Assembly (NCBI GenBank): GCA_006386115.1
Contig: VFIW01000098.1
Span: 1-64,000, forward strand
From: Globisporangium splendens
Taxonomy: Eukaryota; Oomycota; Peronosporomycetes; Pythiales; Pythiaceae
Reading direction: 5' to 3'
Length of the DNA: 64,000 bases
Part shown: one piece after another, positions 10,160 through 20,584 of the stretch
Layout: each line of letters starts with the position of its first letter
Position numbering within the stretch: position 1 is the first letter of the stretch
The notes under the pieces: model-generated
Seen by the model: only the letters and a program-made list of their open reading frames with translations
Told to the model about the DNA's origin: nothing
The model's database searches: none
Made by a program: the position numbers and the translations under genes

Positions 10160-11439
10160 ACAGCTGATGAGGTTTTTTTCGACTGCCTGCCAGCGAGCGT
10201 GCACACGAGGCCGAACTGTCACGGGAGGGAGCAACGGACCGACGATCGATCCTCCATGCACTCACCTTCGTTCCTCTCTGCCCCATCTGTCCGCATCCTT
10301 CCTTCTGTTGCAGCCCCTACAGTATCTCCTTCCGCTTCCTAGCCTCCTCCTCCCTCCCTCCTCATTCAATCCAGAGAATACGCATGGTGTGACTTCTTCC
10401 GACAAACCTCTCGCAACAGTACAGAGAAAGGCCACGATAGACGACGAAGGAAAGAGGGTGTGGACTCACTCACATGGGTAGGGTTAGAAGACCAAGTCCC
10501 GCTTGACTTTTCAACAAGTGGGTGGGCAGAGGTCGCTGCCACACCAGCACACCACAGCTGGTTCGAATGTCTGCGGGTTTGTGGTCTTGGTCGAGACCCG
10601 ATGGCACACACACACACCATCCATCCTGCCATCTGGCGTGCGGTCTCGACATCAAACAGGTCCACAGTCCCGCCGATTGAAGGCGTAACTTGAGGAACGA
10701 CACTTCAACTTCGCAACGGAAACAGTGGACGCTGATCATGCTGCTACTAATTTTTAGAACAGCACCAGTTTCTCATCAACCAGTTGGCCACACTCGACTC
10801 GCACTTCTTTCCATTCAGTGTCGTGGGAAGGCTCTCCCCCATGCGCCAGCTCGCTTCCCCACACTGTGCCTTCCTGCTGCTTGTGTTTCGGAAAGAAGAG
10901 TGCAGCGGTTGAGTCAAAAGGTAATTGCACGTGCTCCTGCGACGATGGAACAGCACATTTCGTGTGTGTTTGTGTATCATTTAGGAGCATTCGTTGCTGC
11001 CTTTCGGCTCGACGACCTTTCGCGGTTCCATCATCGACCATCCATGATGCCTTCTTTACCTTTTTGTGTGTGCATTTCCGGATACAACCCAGGACAAAAC
11101 CAGAAAATATCGGCACAGAATATCCAACTCGTGTACAAACATTTGTGTGGGAAGAGGACAGATCAGAACGCCCTTTCTACGCACACATCGAACTCACTGC
11201 CTCGATTATGCATCACGTAGAACACACTTGGCGGCGTCATGGGATGCGCCAACGAGACTGGAGACCACGCCAGCTCTTGTCTTCTTTTTCTAACTCACTC
11301 CCTCCTTCTTTAGCAGCCACCATCTGCAACTCGTCACGCATGCTGTCTACTTCTTCAACCGTGACTGCATCAACAACCCTTCACTCTCGAACTCTTGATT
11401 GCCATCCTCCCCTCCTGCACAGCATCACCAACTCTGGTC
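10160..11439. other. Intergenic region upstream of elicitin copy 1
   Basis: No supported gene. It contains pyrimidine-rich stretches (for example around 10315-10370) and long open frames on the plus strand that are continuous with, but upstream of, the elicitin start. Confidence 0.55.
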
Positions 11440-11456
11440 TCATTCTCCAATTTGCC
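11440..11456 (+). promoter_or_regulatory. Elicitin copy 1 core promoter
   Basis: TCATTCTCCAATTTGCC is a textbook oomycete initiator plus flanking promoter region, 28-44 bp before the ATG at 11484. Confidence 0.85.
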
Positions 11457-11483
11457 TTCTCCGCGACAAATCCAGTCTCCAGA

Positions 11484-11927
11484 ATGAAGTTCTTCTTTGC
11501 CGTCGCCGCCGCCCTCGTTGCCGTCACCAACGCTGCGGAATGTGACCTCACCAAGCTTGTTCCTCTGGTGAGCGATGCGAACGTGAAGGCGTGCAGTTCT
11601 GCTACGGGTTTCACTCCTCCAGTGCTCCCAGCGAAGGATAAGTGGCCATCGCTTTGCGCCAACACGGACTGCCAGACCGCTCTGTCGAAGCTGAAGGCTC
11701 TCGGTCTCGGTGACTGCACTGCTCTCGGAGTTGCGCTTGAGTCTGGTTTGATCACTCCGATCGAGACCTTCTGCAAGAGTTTGACGCCAGCGCCAGCTAC
11801 GAGTGCGCCATCTGCTGGCACTCCAGCTACGAGTGCGCCATCTGCTGGTACTCCAGCTACGACTGCGCCGTCGGCTGGCACCCCGAGCGCCACTCCAAGC
11901 GCCACCACCGTCAAGCCAGCTTGCTAG
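11484..11927 (+). CDS. Elicitin, copy 1
   Basis: 147 residues. Residues 1-18 are a signal peptide (MKFFFAVAAALVAVTNAA). The elicitin domain (about 20-115) has the six cysteines of the family in the contexts AECDL, KACSS, SLCAN, TDCQT, GDCTA and TFCKS. It is followed by a tail of repeated PATSAPSAGT units and a final Cys. Elicitins are secreted sterol-carrier-like proteins that plants recognise; tailed members are thought to be wall-associated. The start is fixed by the core promoter at 11440. AATAAA at 12063-12068 is a likely polyadenylation signal. From 11441 to 11926 the DNA is identical to 14318-14803; only the last base of the stop codon (TAG here) and the flanks differ. The promoter initiator is complete in this copy. 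Confidence 0.95.
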   Translation: MKFFFAVAAALVAVTNAAECDLTKLVPLVSDANVKACSSATGFTPPVLPAKDKWPSLCANTDCQTALSKLKALGLGDCTALGVALESGLITPIETFCKSLTPAPATSAPSAGTPATSAPSAGTPATTAPSAGTPSATPSATTVKPAC

Positions 11928-14317
11928 ATGTGGTACAACTCTATCCGCAGACGAAAGCGACGTGTGATACTTGATTGTGTTTAATCTTTCCGATAAGTGT
12001 CGACGGATTGAACTTTGTTTCGATGAGAGTTATATGCGTCTGCGTGTGACTCTTTTTAAAAGAATAAAGGATGTTTTTGCCTTGACATTGTATCTTCTGG
12101 TCTTGTGTTTTGTTTTGCTTTTGTGATGTTTGTCGCACACATCGTTTTTGAAGCAGTTCGCAGTTTGGGTATATTTGTGAAACAATCGTCTGCCACTCCG
12201 AGCGACAGCACTCCGTGGAAGTGTGTAAAGTATACGATCAGAGAGCACAGCGAGAAGCAATCGATTTCCTACTAACACACCGCCTCATTATGCTGAGTGG
12301 AATGAGCACGTTGAAGCACACCGATGATGAGTTGTATTGGACAGAACTGGACGCCAAAGCAATGCGAGGTCGACAACACGCGACCATCAACGAGTATATG
12401 CAATAGACATTATCAAGCACGCTACTGGATTGCAACTTTGGCAATATCCAATGGCGTTGGATGCTGATGTAAATAAAGACCTCAGCGCAGCCTTGCACTG
12501 GCTCAGCGGGATGCGTTAGAAACACAGAAGCGTTGTGTCCGTGGACAGCCAGCCAACATTCTTCGTAGCTACCAACAGTGCGGCTCCACGTCAGTGACCA
12601 ATGCACGCAGCATGCAAAGAGCTCCACGGATGACTTTCCAGCGTTCCGAGTCATCCACCAGCTGCAACCTCGCCTGCACTGGTATAATTTACTCATTTCT
12701 AGAGGCATTCCTGCTTTAATTAATAAATGGGATAATATCCATCATTGCTTTTTGACCACTCGCACCCAGTCGTCAACATGTGATGGGCACGCAATCTCGT
12801 CACGCCGCGTCTGGCATTTCTGGCGAGGACTTCAGATCAAAAACAGTCCAAGCTTCTTTACCAACTTCAAGTTCGAAAAAAATGATGACTCGCATGCGCA
12901 ACACCAGTCTCGCTCCAGCACGGGTGATCAACACTTCCGACTCAACACCAAACGGAGTTGTTGAGTCCAATCTGCACAAATTGGTCTGTGATGTCTGTCA
13001 AAGAAGTCAAAGAAAATCCAACGCGTGGGAACGTCTGATCTCTTGCTCACTCATCTTCTTGGACCTTTCTCGAATCAATCCATTCCTCGGTCAATACAGT
13101 TGCGGCAGATTGCTTTCTGCTGAGGTTCAGAGTGTGAAGCATTAGCATTCGTCTTTGTTTTGGAAACCAAATTTTAAGTCCGAGTGTGTCACTGCGTTCG
13201 AAGGCAGGAATCTTCAATTTTTGAGAACGCTGAATCAGTGGATGGTGGGTGGATTTCGAAAGATAAAGCTTCATGCTTTTCGAAAGTGACTCACATTGTT
13301 GTTGTTCTCGTCGTAAGGTGAGGTTATATGCAGCTGACTTACAATATCCACGAGCCTATTGACTGTTCAGTTGTCGTGTCGAGTCGCATTGTGGTTCAAC
13401 CAAGTTGTGGAAACTTGCGTATACTCGATTGTGTTTGACATTTCACGAGTAGTTTTCTTTGTACCGGTCTGACTCAAAGTGAGCATGCTATAGTGGATCG
13501 CATTTTGCTGATTAACAGATCTATCGCGAAACACGTCACTACTCTGCAACAGATCTATCGTTTCAACTAAAGCGGCGTGTTCGCAGCTCCACAGAAGCTT
13601 CAATTGCGACCACCACACACACAGACGAGTCTCCAAGTGCTTCGGCGAGGAACGCAGGCTCAAATTCAACCGACTAAGACAGCAGGTCAGCGTCACAACT
13701 CGAACTGATGAATGACAAGGCTCTGGCTTCCAAACTATCCACCCTACTGTCACTGCTTGCCCATCATGGAATTAATGCGCGTCAGTCTCAGTGCAACAGC
13801 ACAATGCCTGCACTCTCTTCATCATTTTGATGTGAACTTTGAACATTGCTTTCCGACAGGCTCCATGGAAGACTCCCATTCACCTCCATTGTTTTGAACA
13901 TTTGAAGACCTCTAGTACTATGTAGGACAAGCTGACTGCACTGTACAGTAGCACGGTAAGCTGACTTTTGTCCAAAGCATGTGCAATGTGTCTGGAAGTT
14001 CCACGACGGACCCTATCGGATCTCATCTCTGCCTTTCTATGCTCCGTGAAAAGGGAGGAGACACTCCCAACTTCAACCCATGAGATGTGGGCTCGCCTCT
14101 TCTCTCGTCAAACTCAAGCACCAGATCGACGTTCCCCCAGAAAGAAAAAAAAAAAAAGTGGGAGACGAACTTCCTGGTCCTCGACGTGGTCAACGGCAGA
14201 AAAGCTGTCCATCCCATCTCGGTTGCATCTTCTTCTCTCCCTCCCTTTTTCCACGAGGAATGCCCGAAGACCTCGGAATCTGTCTCTCCAATTGTCTATT
14301 GCTTCTGCCTACCTGAC
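11928..14317. other. Intergenic region between elicitin copies
   Basis: The 3' region of copy 1 (AATAAA at 12063) and then no supported gene. There is no similarity between the flanks of the two elicitin copies beyond the duplicated block. Confidence 0.6.
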
Positions 14318-14333
14318 CATTCTCCAATTTGCC
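14318..14333 (+). promoter_or_regulatory. Elicitin copy 2 core promoter (altered initiator)
   Basis: CATTCTCCAATTTGCC, identical to copy 1 except that the preceding T of the TCATT initiator is C, because the duplication starts at the C. Confidence 0.7.
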
Positions 14334-14360
14334 TTCTCCGCGACAAATCCAGTCTCCAGA

Positions 14361-14804
14361 ATGAAGTTCTTCTTTGCCGTCGCCGCCGCCCTCGTTGCCG
14401 TCACCAACGCTGCGGAATGTGACCTCACCAAGCTTGTTCCTCTGGTGAGCGATGCGAACGTGAAGGCGTGCAGTTCTGCTACGGGTTTCACTCCTCCAGT
14501 GCTCCCAGCGAAGGATAAGTGGCCATCGCTTTGCGCCAACACGGACTGCCAGACCGCTCTGTCGAAGCTGAAGGCTCTCGGTCTCGGTGACTGCACTGCT
14601 CTCGGAGTTGCGCTTGAGTCTGGTTTGATCACTCCGATCGAGACCTTCTGCAAGAGTTTGACGCCAGCGCCAGCTACGAGTGCGCCATCTGCTGGCACTC
14701 CAGCTACGAGTGCGCCATCTGCTGGTACTCCAGCTACGACTGCGCCGTCGGCTGGCACCCCGAGCGCCACTCCAAGCGCCACCACCGTCAAGCCAGCTTG
14801 CTAA
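14361..14804 (+). CDS. Elicitin, copy 2
   Basis: The 147-residue product is identical to copy 1 (signal peptide, six-cysteine elicitin domain, PATSAPSAGT tail, terminal Cys). The coding DNA shows no synonymous difference; only the stop is TAA instead of TAG. Upstream and downstream sequences are unrelated to copy 1, and the first base of the initiator is changed, so expression may differ. Complete identity implies recent duplication or gene conversion. A collapsed or mis-joined assembly is the alternative. Confidence 0.93.
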   Translation: MKFFFAVAAALVAVTNAAECDLTKLVPLVSDANVKACSSATGFTPPVLPAKDKWPSLCANTDCQTALSKLKALGLGDCTALGVALESGLITPIETFCKSLTPAPATSAPSAGTPATSAPSAGTPATTAPSAGTPSATPSATTVKPAC

Positions 14805-15685
14805 GCGTTGCTTCACGTGTACTTCGTACCCATGGATATTTGTAATTTGCTTTTTGAACGCCGTTGTAATTCATGAATACAGACGGAGTGAATTTTCTGC
14901 TTGTTCTCAAAACAGTACATGGTCTCGATTTCTTCAGCTTGCTTGTCATTTTGAACTGTTTGGCGTCAAGACGTGCGGTGTTTCTACGCCAATAGCGTGT
15001 TGTCAATTCATGTCGTTGACGCCGGGTTCCACAGTGTGTATTACCACAAAAATCCGCACATATCGGGGACTCGTCACAATGTAGACGTTTTGGCGCACAC
15101 CGCGACTGGTAAGACTGATTCGACTTGTGTATGCGACAATTGAAGGACAATGAACACGCAAGTGATCCTAAACATGCCGTTGAGCATGATTACAAGGCTG
15201 ATCACTCAAGTTCAGTGAGTCTTTTTCGGTGAGTCTCAAACGCACGCATTTTCTGGCAGGAAACCTTCGACGACTCAGCAGAGACGCTTCCGAGTCTAGA
15301 GCGTTAAATCATGCGATCAGTCGTTTGTGTGGCGCGAGTGTGAAAGTATCTGTATTTGTAATGTGAAATGCAATGAGTGGGGTGGTCGCTTGCCCTAGCA
15401 CATCCAATAGATTGCTTATTCGCACTTCTGTCGAGAACAACACGTCACAGATCTTAAACTTCAGACAGATGAATAAGACTTTGGTCGATACTCCGCCAAA
15501 AACACACACGCACACAAAAGGCATGGCAGATATGTTGTGCATTCGCAAAAGAAACAGACATCGTGCATCGTGCAACAGTAGCACGAAGTGGGTAGTGTAT
15601 GACGATGGTAAACACATGTGCACGCGCTCGTTCGCTCATGTAGACAATTGTGCACAGGCGAGTCCTAATCCTTTCAGCAGTCACT
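14805..15685. other. Intergenic region
   Basis: Nothing supported here; it separates the 3' ends of elicitin copy 2 and CLPTM1. Confidence 0.6.
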
Positions 15686-17814
15686 TTAATCATGATGTAG
15701 GTGCTGCTCTTGGGACTGAACTCCGTTCTCACCACTCTTTTCACCATCGTCTTCATCGAACTTTCGCGCACTATCAACTGGATAAATCCATCTCTGGTAC
15801 AGGTAGATGAAAAAGATGATGTCGTCACGGAAACAACTGAGGCGGTGCATCGTCGGCATCGTGATGATAAATGCGAACAAATCGTCGATAAATGTGTTGA
15901 GCGCACGATAGATCAGGTACCGCCATTGCAGGTGTGCTACGCTCTTCAACTTGTAGTTGATCACCAGTTGTGGCATCATCATAATGAATCCAAACGCGTA
16001 CACTGCACCGGTCAGGGAGCCGAGAAGCCATCCGTACCAACTCAAATGCTGCTTGTGCAGAAGTGAATAAGCAGAGTATCCAAGCAGTAGTGGTGCGAGG
16101 ACAAGCATCATGTGACTCGTAGCCATTTCGTCCACTTGACTTGTTTGCTTCATTGCCTTGGAAGTGCTGCCCCTTGCGCGCCAGATTTTCAGAATCTTCC
16201 ACACCAGCAGGACGCAGCTGATCGCCGAAGGAGCTGTGATCAGAAGAGTTGCCTCTTCGTTCACAAGATACAGCAGCACCTACAAAAAGAAAATCAGGAG
16301 AGACGTTAACAAATGGCTATCACACAATATATCACAGATTGGACGAGAATCCACGCAGCCAAAAGAAAGCTTACAATAAACTGTGACACAAGCGAGATCA
16401 CCATCGATCGAAGCGATATGCCAACCATGTCGTCGTTCTTCTTTCGCCAGTACGCGATGTCGTTCTTGAATGCAAGCCAATCGAACAAAATGTGCAACAG
16501 CGAGACAGTCATCGTCACAGCCAAGAGGTACGGATTCGTTTCTGCGATCATGGACCGTAAGGAATCAATGTCGGAAGCTTGAAAGCCCAACGATTCTTGG
16601 GACTTCAGAGCCATCTCCATCGTCAAGAGTAGCTGCCACCGTGCGTAAGACATCGGCTCGTACGAGATTTTGAGTGGCAGCGAATGAATCGAGCGGTTCA
16701 GTGGTAACAGTTTGTCCATCGTGAGTCCCATGTCGTCCAGGTACATCGATGGAACATACTTCCAGGATTTGTCGTTCATTTCAAAGTACCGCAGATTGTG
16801 ATACACCATAACAGGAACTTCTTGATACGGATACTTCTTGAAGTCAGTCACCAGGCGGATTGCCATGTGTGGTTTCCAGTACGAGATCACAGGTGCTGAC
16901 AGAGCAGGATCTTCCCCGAAATCTTCTTCCTCTTCTTCACCACTAGATTCCTCTTCGGTGCGAGCAGGTGGCTCCACTAACTTTGGACGCTCTGGAAAGT
17001 ACTTTTCCAGTAAAAATGTTGCGTTCTTGGCATTTTGGCGTGGGGCGTACTGGATAAGTGGATTCGACTGATGAACAGTCTTCAAACGATGGTAGTTGGT
17101 GGCTGATGGGTTTGGAGATGCACCGTCTTTCGTCACGTGAACGTGCAAATACACCGTGCCGTTTCCACGAATTGAACTCCAAAGTTTATGTGCTGCCGTC
17201 TGTTTCTGACTTGGATTTGCTGCTTCAGAACCTTGGTGTGTGAGTTGGAGCAATGACGATTTCGAAATATTGAGCTCTTGGAAACGCTCGTTGTCGTCCC
17301 AGTCGTAGGACAGATCGGAAAAACTCCCCACGAACAAAACTTGCGGGTTCGAGAAATCGGCTGCGTTCCAATCTTGACGAGGCGAGATGTAAAACTCCGC
17401 ATTGAGTCCTTGGCCTTCCTTTGATTGCGAAATGCATAGCAACGATATCAATCAGACCTCTCCCCTCACCAGTATATGCCACTTAGAAAGCAAGTAAACG
17501 TACTTCCCACAGAGGATCCAGGGTCGGTCCGTCAATGTCGGTGAACTGCGGATTAATGATCTTGTAAATCTGCAATACATCAACACAACAATCGCCACAC
17601 ACTCAGCACCACGTGCTCTCGTTTCCACGCACACAAAGACATCCGTACTTGGAACGCCGTGTAACCAAAGTAGAGTGCCTACACAGCGACGACATCGTCA
17701 GATCACGTGAGTGGAAGGGGCGAGGTAATGTCAGCACGCATACTCTCGCGAGTCACGTACAAAGGCCGAGACGGAGACCGTCGTGAACGTCACCCACTGC
17801 CAAAGCCACCGCAT
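15686..17814 (-). CDS. CLPTM1: CLPTM1-family membrane protein
   Basis: Five exons on the minus strand: 17814-17761, 17678-17649, 17569-17504, 17418-16375 and 16279-15686. Four introns (79-95 nt) start GTACGT, GTACGG, GTACGT and GTAAGC; all junctions are phase 0 and the joined frame is 595 codons. The last acceptor of the fourth exon is AAAG, slightly unusual. The protein has an N-terminal hydrophobic anchor, a lumenal region with an acidic Ser-Glu stretch, and the family signatures ETNPYLLAVTM, AFKNDIAYWRKK, INYKLKSVAHLQWRYL and ALNTFIDDLFAFIITMP. CLPTM1 proteins are multi-pass ER/endomembrane proteins that hold client membrane proteins in the ER in animals; the role in oomycetes is untested. 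It is divergent from SURF6, with about 155 bp between starts. Confidence 0.93.
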
Positions 17815-17879
17815 CTTCCTTCGCTCTGCAATCCTAATGAACTGTCCACGTAGCTCTTCAGTTCACAGCATCTTTTCAG

Positions 17880-17950
17880 CCAATCATGCATTTTCGATAG
17901 TAATTTATATCTATTGGCTATAATCGAGACACTTTTATCCAATCATGCAT
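17880..17950. promoter_or_regulatory. Shared CLPTM1/SURF6 divergent promoter with CCAAT boxes
   Basis: The 12-mer CCAATCATGCAT occurs at 17880-17891 and 17939-17950, with an inverted ATTGG at 17913-17917 between them. The element lies between the divergent starts of CLPTM1 (17814) and SURF6 (17971 or 18040). Confidence 0.6.
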
Positions 17951-17970
17951 GGAAAGCGTCCGCGCCAGTC

Positions 17971-19440
17971 ATGCTGTCAATCATTGAGCCGAGAGAAGAC
18001 GCAACCGCTGCATTACCAAGCGAGAGCCGAGAAGACAGGATGTTGCTAGGACGGCGTCTACTGGTGCCGCTGGCTGCGGCGAAGAGCGAGAAGGTCGAGG
18101 ACCAGAAGCTGCTCAAGATCCAGCTCAATGACCGCTTCTTCTGCGAAACCATGGAGAGTATCCCGGCGCAGTACTATTTCCCAACCGACGAGGAAGAAAA
18201 CTGGCTCAAGTCGCAACCGAAAGGCAACAAGAAATACCACAGAGTACGTTTTGCGGGTGCTGCGTTTTGCTGCTGGTGGAACGAGATTACTATGTCAAAG
18301 TGTGGGTATGTAACGTTACGTGCTACGTTGTTTGCAGGACGTACTAGCTCAAAACTTCCAGGAGTCGTCAAAGAAGTCGATCAAGCGCGCGAAGTTTACG
18401 CCGAGCGAACAGAAAACCAACGAAGAACGCCAATTGGAGTCTGCAGAGGAAGACAAACGCCAGAAGCAAGTGCATGCGGTGGCTATGAAGGCGAACAAAA
18501 ACCCGTCGGCGACGAGTCTTGATGGTCTCAAGGAACGTTTGGCGTTGAAAATCCAGGCGCATCGTGAACAGCGCAAGGCCGACGAGAAGACAGGAAAGAA
18601 GCGCAAAGAAATTGGTGGCGCCAAGATTGAACCGACGCCAAAGAAGCGAAAGGCGAGTGTAGGCAGCACGACCTCGGCGTTCAACAACAAATCTGGCAAG
18701 AAGGACAGTAGTGAATTTGGAGCAAGCAACAGCAAAGGCAACAGCACAGACGCGAAAAGTGCGGTTGAAGTGACGGCTGAATCCATTTCGTATGGTAGTC
18801 TCTTGCTTGGAGATGACAAGAAAGCTGTGGAAAAGAAGACGCGTAACGGACAGGGTGTGCGTGGCATCAAGAACCTCCTCAAGAAGGCAGAGAAGAACCA
18901 ACAGCGGATGGAGGAATTAAAGAAGACAGAGGAGGGAAAAAAGGTGGTCGAAGCCAAACAGTGGAATAAGGCCATCAAACAAGCGGCAGGTGAAGTCGTG
19001 ATGGATGATCCAAAGCTGTTGCGCAACAAGCTCAAGAAGAAGGAAAAGCAAAAGGCAAAGAGCTCGAAAGAATGGTACGTTTGTGATGATGGTGAAGAAG
19101 CTGTTGTGGTCGCATCCAGGGTTCTAACGGTTCGTTTGACACATTTCCTTTTTCGTCACGTGACAGGAAAAACCGAGTAGCGCAACTAGAGATCTCCAAA
19201 AAGGAGAAGCAGAAGAAACGACTAGCCAATATTCAGGGTGGCCGTGGCGCTGCCGAAAAGAAGGAAAAGGAACCAAAGGGCCGAAAAGGACCGGTACGTT
19301 GTTTGTATTATGACCAAAACTCGTTGTATTTGACACTCGCAAATCGTTTACGTGCATGATCTTTATGCAATCTGTAGCGTGCTGGATTTGAAGGCAAGAA
19401 GGGCGAAGGCTTTTTGAACGCGGAGAAGAAGAAGAAGTAG
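17971..19440 (+). CDS. SURF6: SURF6/Rrp14 ribosome-biogenesis protein
   Basis: Four exons: 17971-18243, 18338-19074, 19167-19293 and 19378-19440. The introns (84-94 nt) all start GTACGT and end CAG/TAG; the joined frame is open to TAG at 19438-19440. The N-terminal IPAQYYFPTDEEENW block matches the conserved start of Rrp14/SURF6. The long lysine-rich middle and the C-terminal WNKAIKQAAGE, LLRNKLKKKEKQKAKS, KKRLANIQ and RAGFEGKK motifs are family hallmarks. SURF6 is a nucleolar factor in 60S subunit assembly. The start is uncertain: the ATG at 17971 is first, but a second in-frame ATG at 18040 is equally possible because the first lies close to the promoter elements. AATAAA at 19466-19471 is the likely polyadenylation signal. 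It converges on the G-gamma gene. Confidence 0.92.
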
Positions 19441-19731
19441 ACTTTTGTTTCTTCCACTTGGCTTGAATAAAGAGAGAGAAAGATCATCGTTGTCAATATA
19501 GACCTCCAATGCGTGTTGCTTGCTGTTCAAGGCTGTCTTTCGCATTAACGCATTGGGCATCTTGGACCAAACCATACGTAGAAAAAGGGAAAGTATATTC
19601 TTATGCTCGAGCATGCAACTGCGTCATGGCCGCTGGTCTCATGAAAAAGCGGATCCTTTTATCGAGATCATAGATATACAGAAACAGCGGCAGCAGCACT
19701 CGCCTGTGTGTGTGGGCTGTGTAGCGTAGTA

Positions 19732-20031
19732 CTAGAGTATGGTGCAGCCGCCACCTCCCTGTCCGCTCTGCTGCCATGGATTTGGGCCGTCATTTTCGCC
19801 TAGAAACGGGTCGGGTGTTGACTGGCAATATTCAGTGATCCTGCAACGCCACAAATACACACAGCACGCTCCAGCCTCAGTCCTTGCGATCATTGCATCT
19901 TCACATTGGAAACACGCTCAAACGTACTTCTTTGCAGCCTCAGAGGTCGTGCACGCTCCTTCAAGCGTCTTCAGTTCCATCTCGAGCCGCTCGATCTCTT
20001 CATTGATCTTCTTTGCCTGCGCGTCGGCCAT
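19732..20031 (-). CDS. Heterotrimeric G protein gamma subunit
   Basis: Two short exons, 20031-19928 and 19840-19732, joined across an 87-nt intron (GTACGT...TTGCAG, phase 2), give 70 residues. Exon 1 encodes an amphipathic helix (MADAQAKKINEEIERLEMEL). Exon 2 encodes KITEYCQSTPDPFLGENDGP, then NPW, a glycine linker and a terminal CTIL. The order helix - (I/M)xEYC - DPFLxxxxxxNP(W/F) - CAAX is that of the GGL domain of G-gamma subunits, and CTIL ending in Leu predicts geranylgeranylation and membrane anchoring. The expected partner is G-beta; with G-alpha it forms the heterotrimer used in oomycete zoospore and sporulation signalling. Both exons are too short to stand out as open frames. Confidence 0.88.
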
Positions 20032-20357
20032 CGTGGAGCTGCGTTACTGGACGATGGAGTGGGTTTAGCGAGCGAGTGGTTCCGCCTGCGCTGCAGCTGC
20101 TGCCTGTGTTCACGCTCTCTCGTCTTTTCGCGCTGGAATGATGTGGAAATGGAGTGCGCCCTTTAGTCTCCCAATGCGATGATGGCGTCGGCGGCGCTTC
20201 GTTCGCTCAAGGGGTTCCACTTTCATGCTCATTCATTCGTTCGTTTGATAAAAATGGAAATTTCTAAAAAGAGAGTGCATGCGGCAGGCGTTGCAAACAC
20301 AGATACAATCTCTGAAGTAATTGCTAAACGAGAGGTTGTAAAGGGAACTATCTCATC

Positions 20358-20463
20358 CAGTTTCTAAATAAGGTACTTTCAACTTGAAAGCACAGTGTCT
20401 TCTTTAGAAACTGTGTAAAAAAGGGACTTCAAAGTTCACGCACCTTCTTTTACAAAAAGAAGG
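20358..20463. repeat. Nested inverted repeats / hairpins
   Basis: Outer arms CAGTTTCTAAA (20358-20368) and TTTAGAAACTG (20403-20413) enclose an inner palindrome CTTTCAA-C-TTGAAAG (20376-20390). A second perfect hairpin, CCTTCTTTT-ACA-AAAAGAAGG, lies at 20443-20463. The region is between G-gamma and the coiled-coil gene. It may be a small element remnant or a structured 5' regulatory region. Confidence 0.8.
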
Positions 20464-20487
20464 TATTCCATAAAATAGGTCACGAAC

Positions 20488-20505
20488 ATACCGGTATCAA
20501 TACCG
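20488..20505. promoter_or_regulatory. ATACCGGTAT palindrome
   Basis: The self-complementary ATACCGGTAT (20488-20497), followed by CAATACCG, lies about 90 bp upstream of the coiled-coil gene. A near-identical palindrome lies upstream of the EF-Tu/HIG1 pair at 40993-41009. Confidence 0.4.
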
Positions 20506-20584
20506 ATTTCTTCTCACTCTCTCGAACACAGTTTCCCGCCTTGAAAGTGTCGCCCTCTTTGTTCAAAACGTGCCGCAACGCAAC

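Larger units (their letters stand above)
11441..14803 (+). repeat. Exact 486-bp direct duplication (two copies)
   Basis: 11441-11926 and 14318-14803 are identical by eye. The shared block begins inside the initiator (CATTCTCC...) and ends at the second base of the stop codon. The flanks on both sides are unrelated. Confidence 0.9.

Noticed and set aside
10560..10590. GGTTCGAATG as a tRNA B box
   Set aside because: No matching acceptor stem, A box or anticodon arm around it.
10818..11483. N-terminal extension of elicitin copy 1
   Set aside because: The open frame extends upstream, but the signal peptide and the core promoter at 11440 set the start at 11484.
18349..19035. 228-codon minus-strand frame opposite SURF6
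   Set aside because: Shadow of the Lys-rich SURF6 exon; Phe/Leu-rich artefact.
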